NCBI GenBank assembly: GCA_023379675.1
Contig: JAMCPL010000025.1
Location: forward strand, 1-41,823
DNA: 41,823 bases
Source: Actinomycetota bacterium
GTDB lineage: Bacteria; Actinomycetota; Acidimicrobiia; Acidimicrobiales; JAMCPL01
Direction: 5' to 3'
Below, one piece after another: positions 1 through 7,179 of the stretch (position 1 is its first letter; every line of letters begins with the position of its first letter). Under the pieces are notes generated by a model. That model did no database searches. It had not been told where the DNA came from and saw nothing but the letters and a program-made list of their open reading frames with translations. The position numbers were made by a program, and so were the translations under genes.

Positions 1-1
1 A

Positions 2-334
2 AACAGCATCGGGGAGAGTGAGTCGCAGAGAGGATATGGCCCATTTATCACCAACAGTCCCACCACCACTCAGGAGTGGCAGCAGTATCTCTCTCATCTC
101 TTCCCCTCATCTGGTACCAAGAGGTCGAGTCAAGGAGGTGGCGGTGATTCTGCTATACCGAACGACGCCTCTACTGGTGCACAACTCATAGCCGCCGGAG
201 TTGCATGTTATGAGGGAGGAGAATCATTGGTATTTTTCGGTGCGATTGCAACGGTTGTCGGATGCATTGCTGGGGCTGGCGGCTCTATGGTTGGCCAAAA
301 TCTCATTATCCCGCTCTCTCCAGTAAAGCCATGA
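2..334 (+). CDS. C-terminal part of an unknown protein, cut by the window edge
   Basis: The frame is open from the first bases to a TGA at 332-334 and gives 110 residues. The 5' end lies outside the window. It has a polar, Gly/Ser-rich first half and a short hydrophobic Gly/Ala/Val-rich stretch near the end (GAIATVVGCIAGAGG), which could be a membrane segment. The next gene starts at 331 with an ATGA overlap, a strong sign that this frame is translated and coupled to it. No family is recognised. Base composition is more AT-rich from about 200 onward than in the genes to the right. Confidence 0.6.
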   Translation, partial: NSIGESESQRGYGPFITNSPTTTQEWQQYLSHLFPSSGTKRSSQGGGGDSAIPNDASTGAQLIAAGVACYEGGESLVFFGAIATVVGCIAGAGGSMVGQNLIIPLSPVKP

Positions 335-657
335 GTAATGGAAAAGCTATATTGCAGATTAACCGGATGTTTTCGCCATGGCAGGATGCTGGAATACGCT
401 ACAAAGTAATTATCGATGGCAGCATAGTAATGGCCATTGCTAATGGTAAGAGTCAAGACATAGAGCTTAGTACTGGAAGACATGGAGTTAGAGTAAGAAC
501 ATTTTGGATGGGCAGTCACGCTATTATAGTTAATCTAAAGCAGGGACATGCCACGAATCTTATATGTGAAATAAACGGAAATGGATTTCGGACTTTATTA
601 CGAGCTCTATTTCAGCCCAAGCACTATTTAAATCTATATGTTGATTCACATCATTAA
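331..657 (+). CDS. Small PEGA-like beta-strand protein of unknown function
   Basis: 108 residues. The ATG at 331 overlaps the preceding stop (ATGA), which is why it is preferred to the ATG at 262. The middle has the rhythm of PEGA-type or related surface beta domains: IDGSIVMAIANGKSQDIEL, then TGRHGVRVR, then a GSHAIIVNL strand pair. This pattern (short ligand-like strand, 'G-x-x-x-x-x-L', 'G-x-H-x-x-x-V') is common in small bacterial proteins whose role is unknown. No signal peptide or membrane helix is seen in this short form. Codon use is AT-rich compared with genes beyond 1250. The family assignment is by pattern only. Confidence 0.55.
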   Translation: MSNGKAILQINRMFSPWQDAGIRYKVIIDGSIVMAIANGKSQDIELSTGRHGVRVRTFWMGSHAIIVNLKQGHATNLICEINGNGFRTLLRALFQPKHYLNLYVDSHH

Positions 658-680
658 CATAAACGAATGAAGTCGAGACA

Positions 681-929
681 TTGGGAGTATTGCCGATAGA
701 GCGAGGCGCTGTGTACGGAACAATAGAAAACATTATTCACCTTGAAGCTATAATAGCGTCTTTGAGTGGGATATTAGCTATATTTGGGTTTATAGTCCAA
801 ATGTTTATCTGGAGAGCGAAAAGAATTGGAGCGCAGTGTGAAAAGCTGCAACCTCCCAGAATATATAGATTACGGTGGGTGTTGTTGGCTGTATCTATGG
901 TATTTATTCTACTAGGTTTGATTAGTTAA
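681..929 (+). CDS. Small two-helix membrane protein, unknown
   Basis: 82 residues from a TTG at 681; an in-frame GTG at 711 is an alternative start. There are two predicted membrane segments: about residues 22-44 (IIASLSGILAIFGFIVQMFIW) and about 66-82 at the extreme C-terminus (WVLLAVSMVFILLGLIS). Between them lies a basic, cytoplasm-like loop. It sits 23 bp after the PEGA-like gene on the same strand and shares its AT-rich composition, so the two probably form one unit. Function unknown. Confidence 0.5.
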   Translation: MGVLPIERGAVYGTIENIIHLEAIIASLSGILAIFGFIVQMFIWRAKRIGAQCEKLQPPRIYRLRWVLLAVSMVFILLGLIS

Positions 930-1252
930 TGGCTTTACTGATATCAATGGTGGCAACCGCGAATCCTGAAGTGGACCGTAACCATTCACATGGCCTGACC
1001 TGGTCTTCGCGCGAATCGCGCGAATATTCACCACTGATCGCGCGTGGTGATGTGGACCGGCTGGATGCCGTGCGATCCGATCCAAGAATCTCCGCAAACG
1101 GCAACATCTCCACGCAGGCAAAGAACAGCATCAGGCAGGTATCGCCCACAATCTCATCCAGCCACCCCGTCCAGCCTTCTGGGCGATGCCGTTTTCTTGA
1201 CGGCGCTCTGGGCGAATTTGGCGAGTTCCTGTACAGCTATAATGAATAGATA
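930..1252 (+). other. Stretch with no convincing gene
   Basis: 323 bp between the AT-rich small genes and the cytochrome b gene. A frame on the plus strand (929-1249) starts with a TAATG overlap but its product is Ser/Arg-rich and resembles no family; minus-strand frames are no better. It may be decayed coding sequence. It contains a 7-bp inverted repeat (1028-1034 with 1044-1050, TCACCAC/GTGGTGA) with a GC-rich loop, and near its right end the probable promoter of the cytochrome b gene. Confidence 0.4.
1238..1243 (+). promoter_or_regulatory. -10 box TATAAT of the cytochrome b gene (leaderless type)
   Basis: A perfect TATAAT begins 15 nt before the ATG at 1253, so transcription would start at or within a few bases of the start codon. 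No Shine-Dalgarno precedes the ATG. No good -35 box is visible. Confidence 0.5.
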
Positions 1253-2233
1253 ATGATCATGTCGGCAGCGATATTCAACTTGGCACACCACGATATATAC
1301 GTCCACTGGGGGTTCATCCTGATATCCCTCTCGAACTTCCTGGTCGTAGTGGCGATGCTGGTGCTATTCGCCCTTGCGTTGCTCGTGCCGTTTGTCCATG
1401 CCAGGAAGAAGCACCGTTCAGCTGACGCCCACGGCAGCCTGGCAGGCGAGAGCCCAGCTGCACCGCCGGCAGGTCACGACACCGGCACGGAGGAACCTGA
1501 CTCCGGCGATGGGTTGTGGACTGCCTCCGCGCGGCGGTTGTGGCTCAGGTACCTGCCACCGAAGAAAATGCTTCCCGACAGCCAGCCATCCTACGTGTCG
1601 TCATGGGTATATGTGTTCGGGGTGCTCACCCTATCCGCTCTCGCCGTGGCAATACTGTCCGGCCTGGTGCTTGCCATAAAGGGACCCACCTGGTGGCACG
1701 TATCGTCCATCGGCCACTTCGACAACTCCCTGCATTTATGGAGTGTGGAGATGTTCATGGCCTTCATGGCAATCCATCTTTGGGGCAAGTTCTGGATGGC
1801 CGCCTGGAGGGGAGGCAGGACTACAACATGGATCACCGGGGTACTGGCATTCCTGGTGTCCATCGTGGAGGCGTTTACCGGGTACCTGTCCCAGACCAAC
1901 TTCGATTCGCAATGGATCGCTTTCGAATCCAAGGACGCCTTCAACGCTTCGGGGATCGGATCACTGGTCAACCCTATGAACTTTGGCCAGGCACTCATGC
2001 TGCACATAGTGCTCATCCCCCTCGTGCTGGTGGCAATCGTCGGGGTACATATACTCATGGTAAGGGTGCGAGGTGTAGTGCATCCCATCAATGCCCTTCC
2101 GGAGGACAGGGATCCTGAACTGGATCCTGCTATATCTCGACAGCATGTCAGCACTGACGACAATACCGGCATAATGGTTCCCTCAATGGAAAACTACTCC
2201 GAGGCGCGGCTGGAAGATGCTGGCGAAAGGTAA
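1253..2233 (+). CDS. Cytochrome b, b6-type N-terminal half
   Basis: Membrane cytochrome b of a quinol-oxidising complex. It has 326 residues: an extra N-terminal helix (about 19-48), a polar Gly/Pro-rich linker (51-105), then the four-helix cytochrome b core from about 117 to 270. Haem ligands are visible as two His pairs: H161/H175 in helix B (HLWSVEMFMAFMAIH) and H251/H266 in helix D. The 14- and 15-residue offsets are those of the b6 type (14 and 14 in mitochondrial cytochrome b). No C-terminal cytochrome b helices follow in the same chain, and the next gene encodes the partner. Start: ATG 1253, with ATG 1259 as alternative; a TATAAT just upstream suggests leaderless translation. No Rieske or cytochrome c gene is in the window, so the rest of the complex must be elsewhere. 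Confidence 0.88.
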   Translation: MIMSAAIFNLAHHDIYVHWGFILISLSNFLVVVAMLVLFALALLVPFVHARKKHRSADAHGSLAGESPAAPPAGHDTGTEEPDSGDGLWTASARRLWLRYLPPKKMLPDSQPSYVSSWVYVFGVLTLSALAVAILSGLVLAIKGPTWWHVSSIGHFDNSLHLWSVEMFMAFMAIHLWGKFWMAAWRGGRTTTWITGVLAFLVSIVEAFTGYLSQTNFDSQWIAFESKDAFNASGIGSLVNPMNFGQALMLHIVLIPLVLVAIVGVHILMVRVRGVVHPINALPEDRDPELDPAISRQHVSTDDNTGIMVPSMENYSEARLEDAGER

Positions 2234-2302
2234 GACATCCATGAACAGCAAGAACAATGGGTACAATGGGCACAACAAGTTCGACGGAGCAGCTGACAAG
2301 GC

Positions 2303-3460
2303 ATGACCAACGAAAACAACGAGGACTCGCGCACAAAAAAGAAGCCGGATGGAACATCTGGAAAAACAGGGACCCGCCAGGCCGGCACCGTCCGATCGCG
2401 CGTCCTGGATGCAATGCCATGGCGAGGTCCCGAGAGGCGTTATGACATACTGAAGGAGGCCACCATCGCCTTCGCCGTGGTGCTCGTCCTCACCTTCACG
2501 CTGGCCATCCTCTTCTCTTCGCCGGACACACCGCCGATCACCATAAAGGCTTGGGCCGGCGCGCAACCGAGAAGATTCACCGAAATCGCCCTGAGCGAGC
2601 TGGAAGGAACCAGCAACTCCGCCACTTACGGCCCTCCTTACAACCATGCCAGCGAATCGGTGCAGTACATCGGCTCCGTCTCCATCCAGAAGCTCCTGGG
2701 CGTGCACTACCCCATACACACCGCCAACGACTTCATACTTGGCCCCCTGTCGACGCTTCCCGGAGAAAAGCCACTCAAGGCTGCCATATCCAGCTACCAA
2801 CGTGCCTCAAAGTCGCAACAGCACGCATGGGCAGTGGCCTATGGAACTGCACTGAAGAAGTCGACGGTGCATGATGGCATCCTGGATGTACCGGCGGGCA
2901 ACTACGGACCACTCGCGATCATGTTCAGGAACCTCCTCGGGATGGCCAGATCGGGAGCTCTGGACTCCCAGCTCATCTCCCACAGCGGCTTTTACACGAG
3001 CAACTACACCAAGCCGATCCTGTTCATAGGAGATTCATGGAAGGCTCAGCACGATTCGAGCTACTGGGGTCATCTTGTCGCCGCCCAGCACCTCCGGAGT
3101 TCCCAATGGGGAGTCATGAACGAGACAGGCAGCTGGCCGGGACAACCATGGTTATGGTTCTACACGATGTGGTACCAGATACCTCCAATGTCCACCACTC
3201 AGCGATCCAACGCAGACATCCTGGTTGTAGGTATCGTAACTATTTTCACCATAGCGTTACTCCTGATCCCCTTTATTCCAGGACTGCGTGACATACCACG
3301 AAAAATCCCCATACACAGGCTGATCTGGAAAGATTACTACCGTGAGGTAAGCCAGCGGGCAGGCTCGCCCGGAAGCGCCGTGCACCGTGCCCCACCTCCA
3401 TCCAGGTCTCCACCAGATGCAAGCCAAGCCGATACCGGCAGAGATTTGCATCGACCTTGA
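2303..3460 (+). CDS. Cytochrome b partner: two-helix protein with large extracytoplasmic domain
   Basis: 385 residues. A basic cytoplasmic N-terminus is followed by a helix at about 51-72 (IAFAVVLVLTFTLAILFSS). Next is a ~230-residue outward-facing region with a GPPYN motif near residue 112. A second helix at about 303-325 ends in PFIPGLRDIPRKIPIHRLIW, which resembles the tail of actinobacterial cytochrome b C-terminal proteins. The quinol-site motif PEWY of true subunit IV is not seen. It lies 70 bp after the b6-type gene, so it is probably the partner that replaces the C-terminal half of cytochrome b. The exact role is inferred from context and the C-terminal resemblance. Its stop overlaps the start of the next gene (TTGA). 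Confidence 0.6.
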   Translation: MTNENNEDSRTKKKPDGTSGKTGTRQAGTVRSRVLDAMPWRGPERRYDILKEATIAFAVVLVLTFTLAILFSSPDTPPITIKAWAGAQPRRFTEIALSELEGTSNSATYGPPYNHASESVQYIGSVSIQKLLGVHYPIHTANDFILGPLSTLPGEKPLKAAISSYQRASKSQQHAWAVAYGTALKKSTVHDGILDVPAGNYGPLAIMFRNLLGMARSGALDSQLISHSGFYTSNYTKPILFIGDSWKAQHDSSYWGHLVAAQHLRSSQWGVMNETGSWPGQPWLWFYTMWYQIPPMSTTQRSNADILVVGIVTIFTIALLLIPFIPGLRDIPRKIPIHRLIWKDYYREVSQRAGSPGSAVHRAPPPSRSPPDASQADTGRDLHRP

Positions 3461-4920
3461 AATCCAACCGTGCGCTAGGAGGGCGCAACTCCCGAAATAC
3501 CCACCCGCTTGGTATTTCTGCATCCCTGCTCGGAGTATGTGTCCTCGCTACAGCATTCATGGCGCGTTCCAGCCAGAATATCTTTCAGGTCACTTACCCA
3601 CTGCTGGGCAAGGACGATGTCCACTTAAGTCCTTCGGCCATAGGCATGGCTGCCGCCGCCGGAATGCTGGCATCTGCGCTGGCCTCGCTCCAACTCGCCC
3701 GCGGGCGGCGACACGTCGAAGCAGGCAGGGTGGCCATGCTGGGTCTATCGACGATGATGATCGGTTTTGTACTAATGGCCGGCGCAAATGATCTTGCTGT
3801 ATACATTCTTGCGGCAATGGTGGCGGGTGCAGGCGGCGGATTCACGTTGCCAAGCCTCGTTGCTCTCGCAAGCAGGTCCAGCCCGGGCAATCCGGGCAAG
3901 GGTATTGCACGCTACACTGCAGCCCTCAGCCTGTCCCTGCTGGTAGGTCCTCTCGTGGAAAGCGGCACGCTGGCGCTTGCCAATGGATCCTTGAGAATGG
4001 TGCTGGCCGTGTTCGCTCCCTGGCCACTCATCGGCATCATCCTCATCATGTATGCCAGGTGGCGCGCGGGTGCATATGCGCGATCGGACCCGGGCTCGAT
4101 CGTAGGCCAGCCACGGTCCACGCATCAGGCAGAACCAGAGACACTCGCTGAGCCGGGGGTAGGATCCGGAACGCCATCAGCTGGCGCCACCGGTCACGCT
4201 TATCCAAGCAATACCCCTGAAAACCGCTCTCTTGAAGGCCATTTTCAAAGATATACCCACGATCCACGTGAGGAAATGCGGATCGTCAACGAAACCCTAC
4301 CCATGGACGACCAGCCATCCGCCGGCCTCGCCAACCTGACCAGCCTGCAGGGCCTGACAGTTTTGTGGAAGAGCGCCAAGGACGGGACAGCCAGTATCAG
4401 GCTACCTCTGCTTATCCAACTCGCCTACATGGTGCCTTTCGTGTCTATGGTGGCTTTCGGCGGTCTACTCGCCATAGACGTCGACCACGCAAGTACTGGA
4501 CAGGTTGTGCTCCTGTTCGCCGGATTTTACGCCATCTCGCTATTTATGCGCCTCATGATAGCATGGAGGCCGCCGGGTGATGCAAGAAAGCATGTGATCA
4601 GGATTTCTCTGGTGGCTACGGTCCTGGGTGTGGCCATGCTGGCGGCGCATAGCATGGGCTTGCTGATAGCCGGCTTTGTCCTGCTCGGCTTTGCCCACGG
4701 CATAACCTACCCGATATCGCTTACCCTCCTGGCAGAAGACACATCTCCACAGAATATGGTGAGAAATAATGCCCGCCTAGCCTCCATACAGAGCTTCGTA
4801 GGAGTCATCCTCCCGGCCATACTGGGACTCGGCATATCCACGGTGGGCTTTTCGGCTACTTTTGCCCTTATCCTGATTCCGGTTGCCGCATTCGGTATCC
4901 CTGCATGGCGCTGGAAATGA
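3457..4920 (+). CDS. MFS transporter
   Basis: 487 residues with about 12 membrane helices in two bundles, split by a long hydrophilic loop at roughly residues 205-310. The fold and the glycine-rich helices (AAMVAGAGGGFTLPSLVAL; GFVLLGFAHGITYPISLTLL) are those of the major facilitator superfamily. The substrate cannot be told from sequence. The start is a TTG at 3457 whose last bases overlap the TGA of the cytochrome partner gene (TTGA), so translation is probably coupled and the two proteins are made together; an association with respiration is possible but unproven. Its 3' end overlaps the end of the convergent phosphatase gene by 53 bp. Confidence 0.8.
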   Translation: MKSNRALGGRNSRNTHPLGISASLLGVCVLATAFMARSSQNIFQVTYPLLGKDDVHLSPSAIGMAAAAGMLASALASLQLARGRRHVEAGRVAMLGLSTMMIGFVLMAGANDLAVYILAAMVAGAGGGFTLPSLVALASRSSPGNPGKGIARYTAALSLSLLVGPLVESGTLALANGSLRMVLAVFAPWPLIGIILIMYARWRAGAYARSDPGSIVGQPRSTHQAEPETLAEPGVGSGTPSAGATGHAYPSNTPENRSLEGHFQRYTHDPREEMRIVNETLPMDDQPSAGLANLTSLQGLTVLWKSAKDGTASIRLPLLIQLAYMVPFVSMVAFGGLLAIDVDHASTGQVVLLFAGFYAISLFMRLMIAWRPPGDARKHVIRISLVATVLGVAMLAAHSMGLLIAGFVLLGFAHGITYPISLTLLAEDTSPQNMVRNNARLASIQSFVGVILPAILGLGISTVGFSATFALILIPVAAFGIPAWRWK

Positions 4921-5527
4921 CATCCAGCTGCAGATCCCAGCTGAAGATGGCTGGATAATCATTCTCGAAAACTAGGGCTGATACGGACGCAGGCTGTAGC
5001 GCAAAGAGGCGTCCCTCTGATGCGGGCAGTCCGAGCCAGCGAGCGGCCAGCACACGCAAAAAATGTCCGTGAGAGAAAAGGATTACGTCCCCTGGGTGCT
5101 CGCTGGCGAGAGAAAGCACCCGATCAGCCCTCTGGCTGATCTCGCTTATCCCCTCGCCACCGGTTACACCGTCTCTCCACAGAAACCAGCCTGGATGGAT
5201 ACCGGAAATTTGCGATGTGGTAAGGCCCTCGTAATCGCCGTAATCCCACTCCATGAGATCGTCGAGCAAGTGAGGAGAACCGAACCCCGCCAGCTTGCAG
5301 GTCTCACGCGCACGAGCCAGCGGGCTTGATGCCACCCACGAAAACCCGATGGTAGGCAGATACGTGGAAAGAAGGGTTGCCTGGCTCTCTCCATGTTTCG
5401 TGAGGGGCACATCCGTCCTTCCGGTGTGCTTCCCTGAGAGGCTCCACTCGGTTTCGCCGTGACGTACCAGATATAGCTTCGTGAAGCCGCCGTTCCTCCC
5501 GCCACCGTTCCTGATGCTGGCATCCAT
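4868..5527 (-). CDS. Histidine phosphatase, Gpm2-like
   Basis: 219 residues from ATG 5527; a TTG directly before it (5530) is the alternative. The phosphohistidine motif is LVRHGETEW (R22, H23), followed by TGRTDVPLT. The catalytic acid is E93 in LMEWDYGDYEG, and the second histidine is H153 in LFSHGHFLRVL. The pattern closely resembles mycobacterial Gpm2/Rv3214, a member of the phosphoglycerate-mutase superfamily that acts as an acid phosphatase rather than a mutase. The substrate is unknown. The gene stands alone on the minus strand, convergent with and overlapping the MFS gene. Confidence 0.88.
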   Translation of the reverse strand: MDASIRNGGGRNGGFTKLYLVRHGETEWSLSGKHTGRTDVPLTKHGESQATLLSTYLPTIGFSWVASSPLARARETCKLAGFGSPHLLDDLMEWDYGDYEGLTTSQISGIHPGWFLWRDGVTGGEGISEISQRADRVLSLASEHPGDVILFSHGHFLRVLAARWLGLPASEGRLFALQPASVSALVFENDYPAIFSWDLQLDVISSAMQGYRMRQPESG

Positions 5528-5579
5528 CAACAGGGATCAAAATCCATGTAGGCGCATGGCGCCATATTGCCACCCAGTA

Positions 5580-6062
5580 TCACACGTGCTCGAGTACCGA
5601 ATCGGCGGAACTTACCTCGACCCCAGGCCCCTGCTCCACAAAGAGCGCACCCAGAACACCGTTCTCCACGACAGCGGCATAACGTTGCGACCGCAATCCC
5701 ATCCCAAACCCACTCCCGTCCATCTCCAACCCCATGGCCTTGGTGAAGTCGCCATTGCCGTCAGCAAGCAACGTCAGTGCGTTGTCAACTCCATATGCTT
5801 TTCCCCATGCATCCATCACAAACACATCGTTCACCGCAATGCATGCAATGGTATCAATGCCCTTCTGCTTGAGCTCATCCGCTCTGTGGATGAATCCAGG
5901 CAAGTGCAGATCCGAACAGGTTGGGGTGAATGCGCCCGGCACCGCAAACAGCACCACCTTGCCGGTGCACAGAATGTCAGCGGTATTCACCTTCTTCGGG
6001 CCGCTGGCGCTCATTGTCATTACCTCCACCTCGGGAAGGCGATCTCCTATAGAAATTACCAC
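5580..6062 (-). CDS. Peroxiredoxin, Prx5 type
   Basis: Thiol peroxidase that reduces hydrogen peroxide and organic peroxides. 160 residues from GTG 6062, chosen because a perfect AGGAGG lies 5 nt upstream (complement of 6068-6073); the longer frame to 6098 would place that ribosome site inside the gene. The peroxidatic cysteine is C49 in PGAFTPTCSDLHLPGF, the signature of the Prx5 group. The DAWGKAYG segment and GLRSQRYA near the C-terminal part carry the expected conserved positions. No glutaredoxin domain is attached. It is divergent from the SufR-like regulator gene, with a direct repeat in the shared region, so control by that regulator is possible. Confidence 0.9.
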   Translation of the reverse strand: MVISIGDRLPEVEVMTMSASGPKKVNTADILCTGKVVLFAVPGAFTPTCSDLHLPGFIHRADELKQKGIDTIACIAVNDVFVMDAWGKAYGVDNALTLLADGNGDFTKAMGLEMDGSGFGMGLRSQRYAAVVENGVLGALFVEQGPGVEVSSADSVLEHV

Positions 6063-6096
6063 TATAACCTCCTGACATATCAAGTTTCCGTTCACC

Positions 6097-6160
6097 ACCA
6101 GGGCCCGCTCGGGATCTCGGCGGATCTCGCATACAATCTTACCAGGACCCGCTCGGGATC
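6097..6160. repeat. 20-bp direct repeat in the peroxiredoxin / regulator intergenic region
   Basis: Two copies of ACCAGGnCCCGCTCGGGATC at 6097-6116 and 6141-6160, differing at one base (G or A), 44 bp start to start, i.e. about four helical turns. The position between divergent peroxiredoxin and Fe-S regulator genes suggests operator sites, which is inference. Confidence 0.5.
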
Positions 6161-6256
6161 GGGCCGGAGTGCCGCCAACATCTCACCATCAGGCCGTGTG
6201 AACCGGCATTTCCGTTAGCATACACTTCTGCAACCCACATGATGGAAAATACAGAG

Positions 6257-6262
6257 TATAAT
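6257..6262 (+). promoter_or_regulatory. -10 box TATAAT of the SufR-like gene (leaderless type)
   Basis: A perfect TATAAT starts 12 nt before ATG 6269, with no Shine-Dalgarno between them. The predicted transcript start coincides with the start codon. Confidence 0.5.
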
Positions 6263-6268
6263 AGATAA

Positions 6269-7102
6269 ATGATGGATCAGGACACGGGCAACTGCAAAGG
6301 ACACCGCCAATCACGAGATGCGATTTTAGATGAGGTTGGCATGGACAGCATGGTTCGTATGCAGGCCAGGGCACTGTCGGATCGCACGCGTTTCAGCATA
6401 TACAATACAATACGATCCAGTGCTTCTTCTGTCACCGTGGCAGACCTTACCAGCATATTTAAGTTGAATCACAACGCCATCAGGCAGCACCTGGCCATCC
6501 TTGTGGACGCAGGGCTGGTGAAGGAAGAGTTGGAGCGGCGGCGCACCACTCCGGGCAGGCCACGCCTTTTTTACAGTACCGGCGGGCAGGAAAGCCTGCC
6601 TTTCGGCGCCATTGATCCTGACGGGCGTCTGTACAGCCGCCTAGCCCTGCTGCTGGCGGAAGCCATAGACAGCAATACTGCGCCTCGAGAGATGGGCAGA
6701 GTTGCAGGGATGCGCGGCGCCGGCGGAAGTGGTGCTGGAGTTGGAGTTGGAGTTGGAGTTGGTGGTGCTACTGCTGGCACAGGCAAGGTTGGTACCGGTA
6801 TGGTCGGCGCCAGCGGGAAGATCTCGGATGGAGACCAGGCACTCGACAGAGTCATGTCCGCAATGGAAACCGAAGGATTCCATACGCGACTTGCGAAAAA
6901 AGGCAAGCGGATAGAACTGATTGTGGACACCTGCCCTTTTATCAATATAGCCGAAGTCGCACCCGGGGTTGTCTGCGATCTGCATCTCGGCATGGCAGAA
7001 GGAGTCACTGCCGCAACCAGCGACCTAACCGTCGTCGGCCTGAAGAAGAGCGACCCGCTGAGGAGTGGTTGTCGCCTCTTGCTCGAACAGGCGACAGGCT
7101 GA
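6269..7102 (+). CDS. SufR-like Fe-S-binding HTH regulator
   Basis: 277 residues. An N-terminal winged helix-turn-helix (about 30-105: ALSDRTRFSIYNTI, then LNHNAIRQHLAILVDAGLV and the GRPRLFY wing) is joined to a C-terminal sensor region. The latter has C222 (TCPF), C236 and H239 (VVCDLH) and C268 (SGCRLLLE), the cysteine layout of SufR-type repressors that bind an iron-sulphur cluster and control Fe-S assembly or stress genes. The two parts are separated by an unusual Gly/Val-rich low-complexity linker at about 149-185, encoded in part by four GGAGTT units. Start at ATG 6269 (or 6272). Divergent from peroxiredoxin; the target genes are not known. Confidence 0.78.
   Translation: MMDQDTGNCKGHRQSRDAILDEVGMDSMVRMQARALSDRTRFSIYNTIRSSASSVTVADLTSIFKLNHNAIRQHLAILVDAGLVKEELERRRTTPGRPRLFYSTGGQESLPFGAIDPDGRLYSRLALLLAEAIDSNTAPREMGRVAGMRGAGGSGAGVGVGVGVGGATAGTGKVGTGMVGASGKISDGDQALDRVMSAMETEGFHTRLAKKGKRIELIVDTCPFINIAEVAPGVVCDLHLGMAEGVTAATSDLTVVGLKKSDPLRSGCRLLLEQATG
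6737..6760 (+). repeat. GGAGTT x4 tandem repeat inside the SufR-like gene
   Basis: Four perfect 6-bp units encode the alternating Val-Gly part of the linker between DNA-binding and sensor domains. Unit length is a multiple of three, so changes in copy number keep the frame and alter only linker length. Confidence 0.8.
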
Positions 7103-7179
7103 CCGTCCGCGCCGCATCGTAGACTACCGAGAGTTGGTAGTGCGTGTCCGACCGGGCAAGCTACTTACGCGATCCACTC

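Noticed and set aside
929-1249. Open frame of 106 codons with TAATG overlap to the previous gene
   Set aside because: Ser/Arg-rich, no family pattern, and frames on the other strand look equally random. Kept only as a gene-less stretch.
5481-6218. 245-codon plus-strand frame
   Set aside because: Antisense of the peroxiredoxin and phosphatase ends; the peroxiredoxin has full motifs and a perfect ribosome site.
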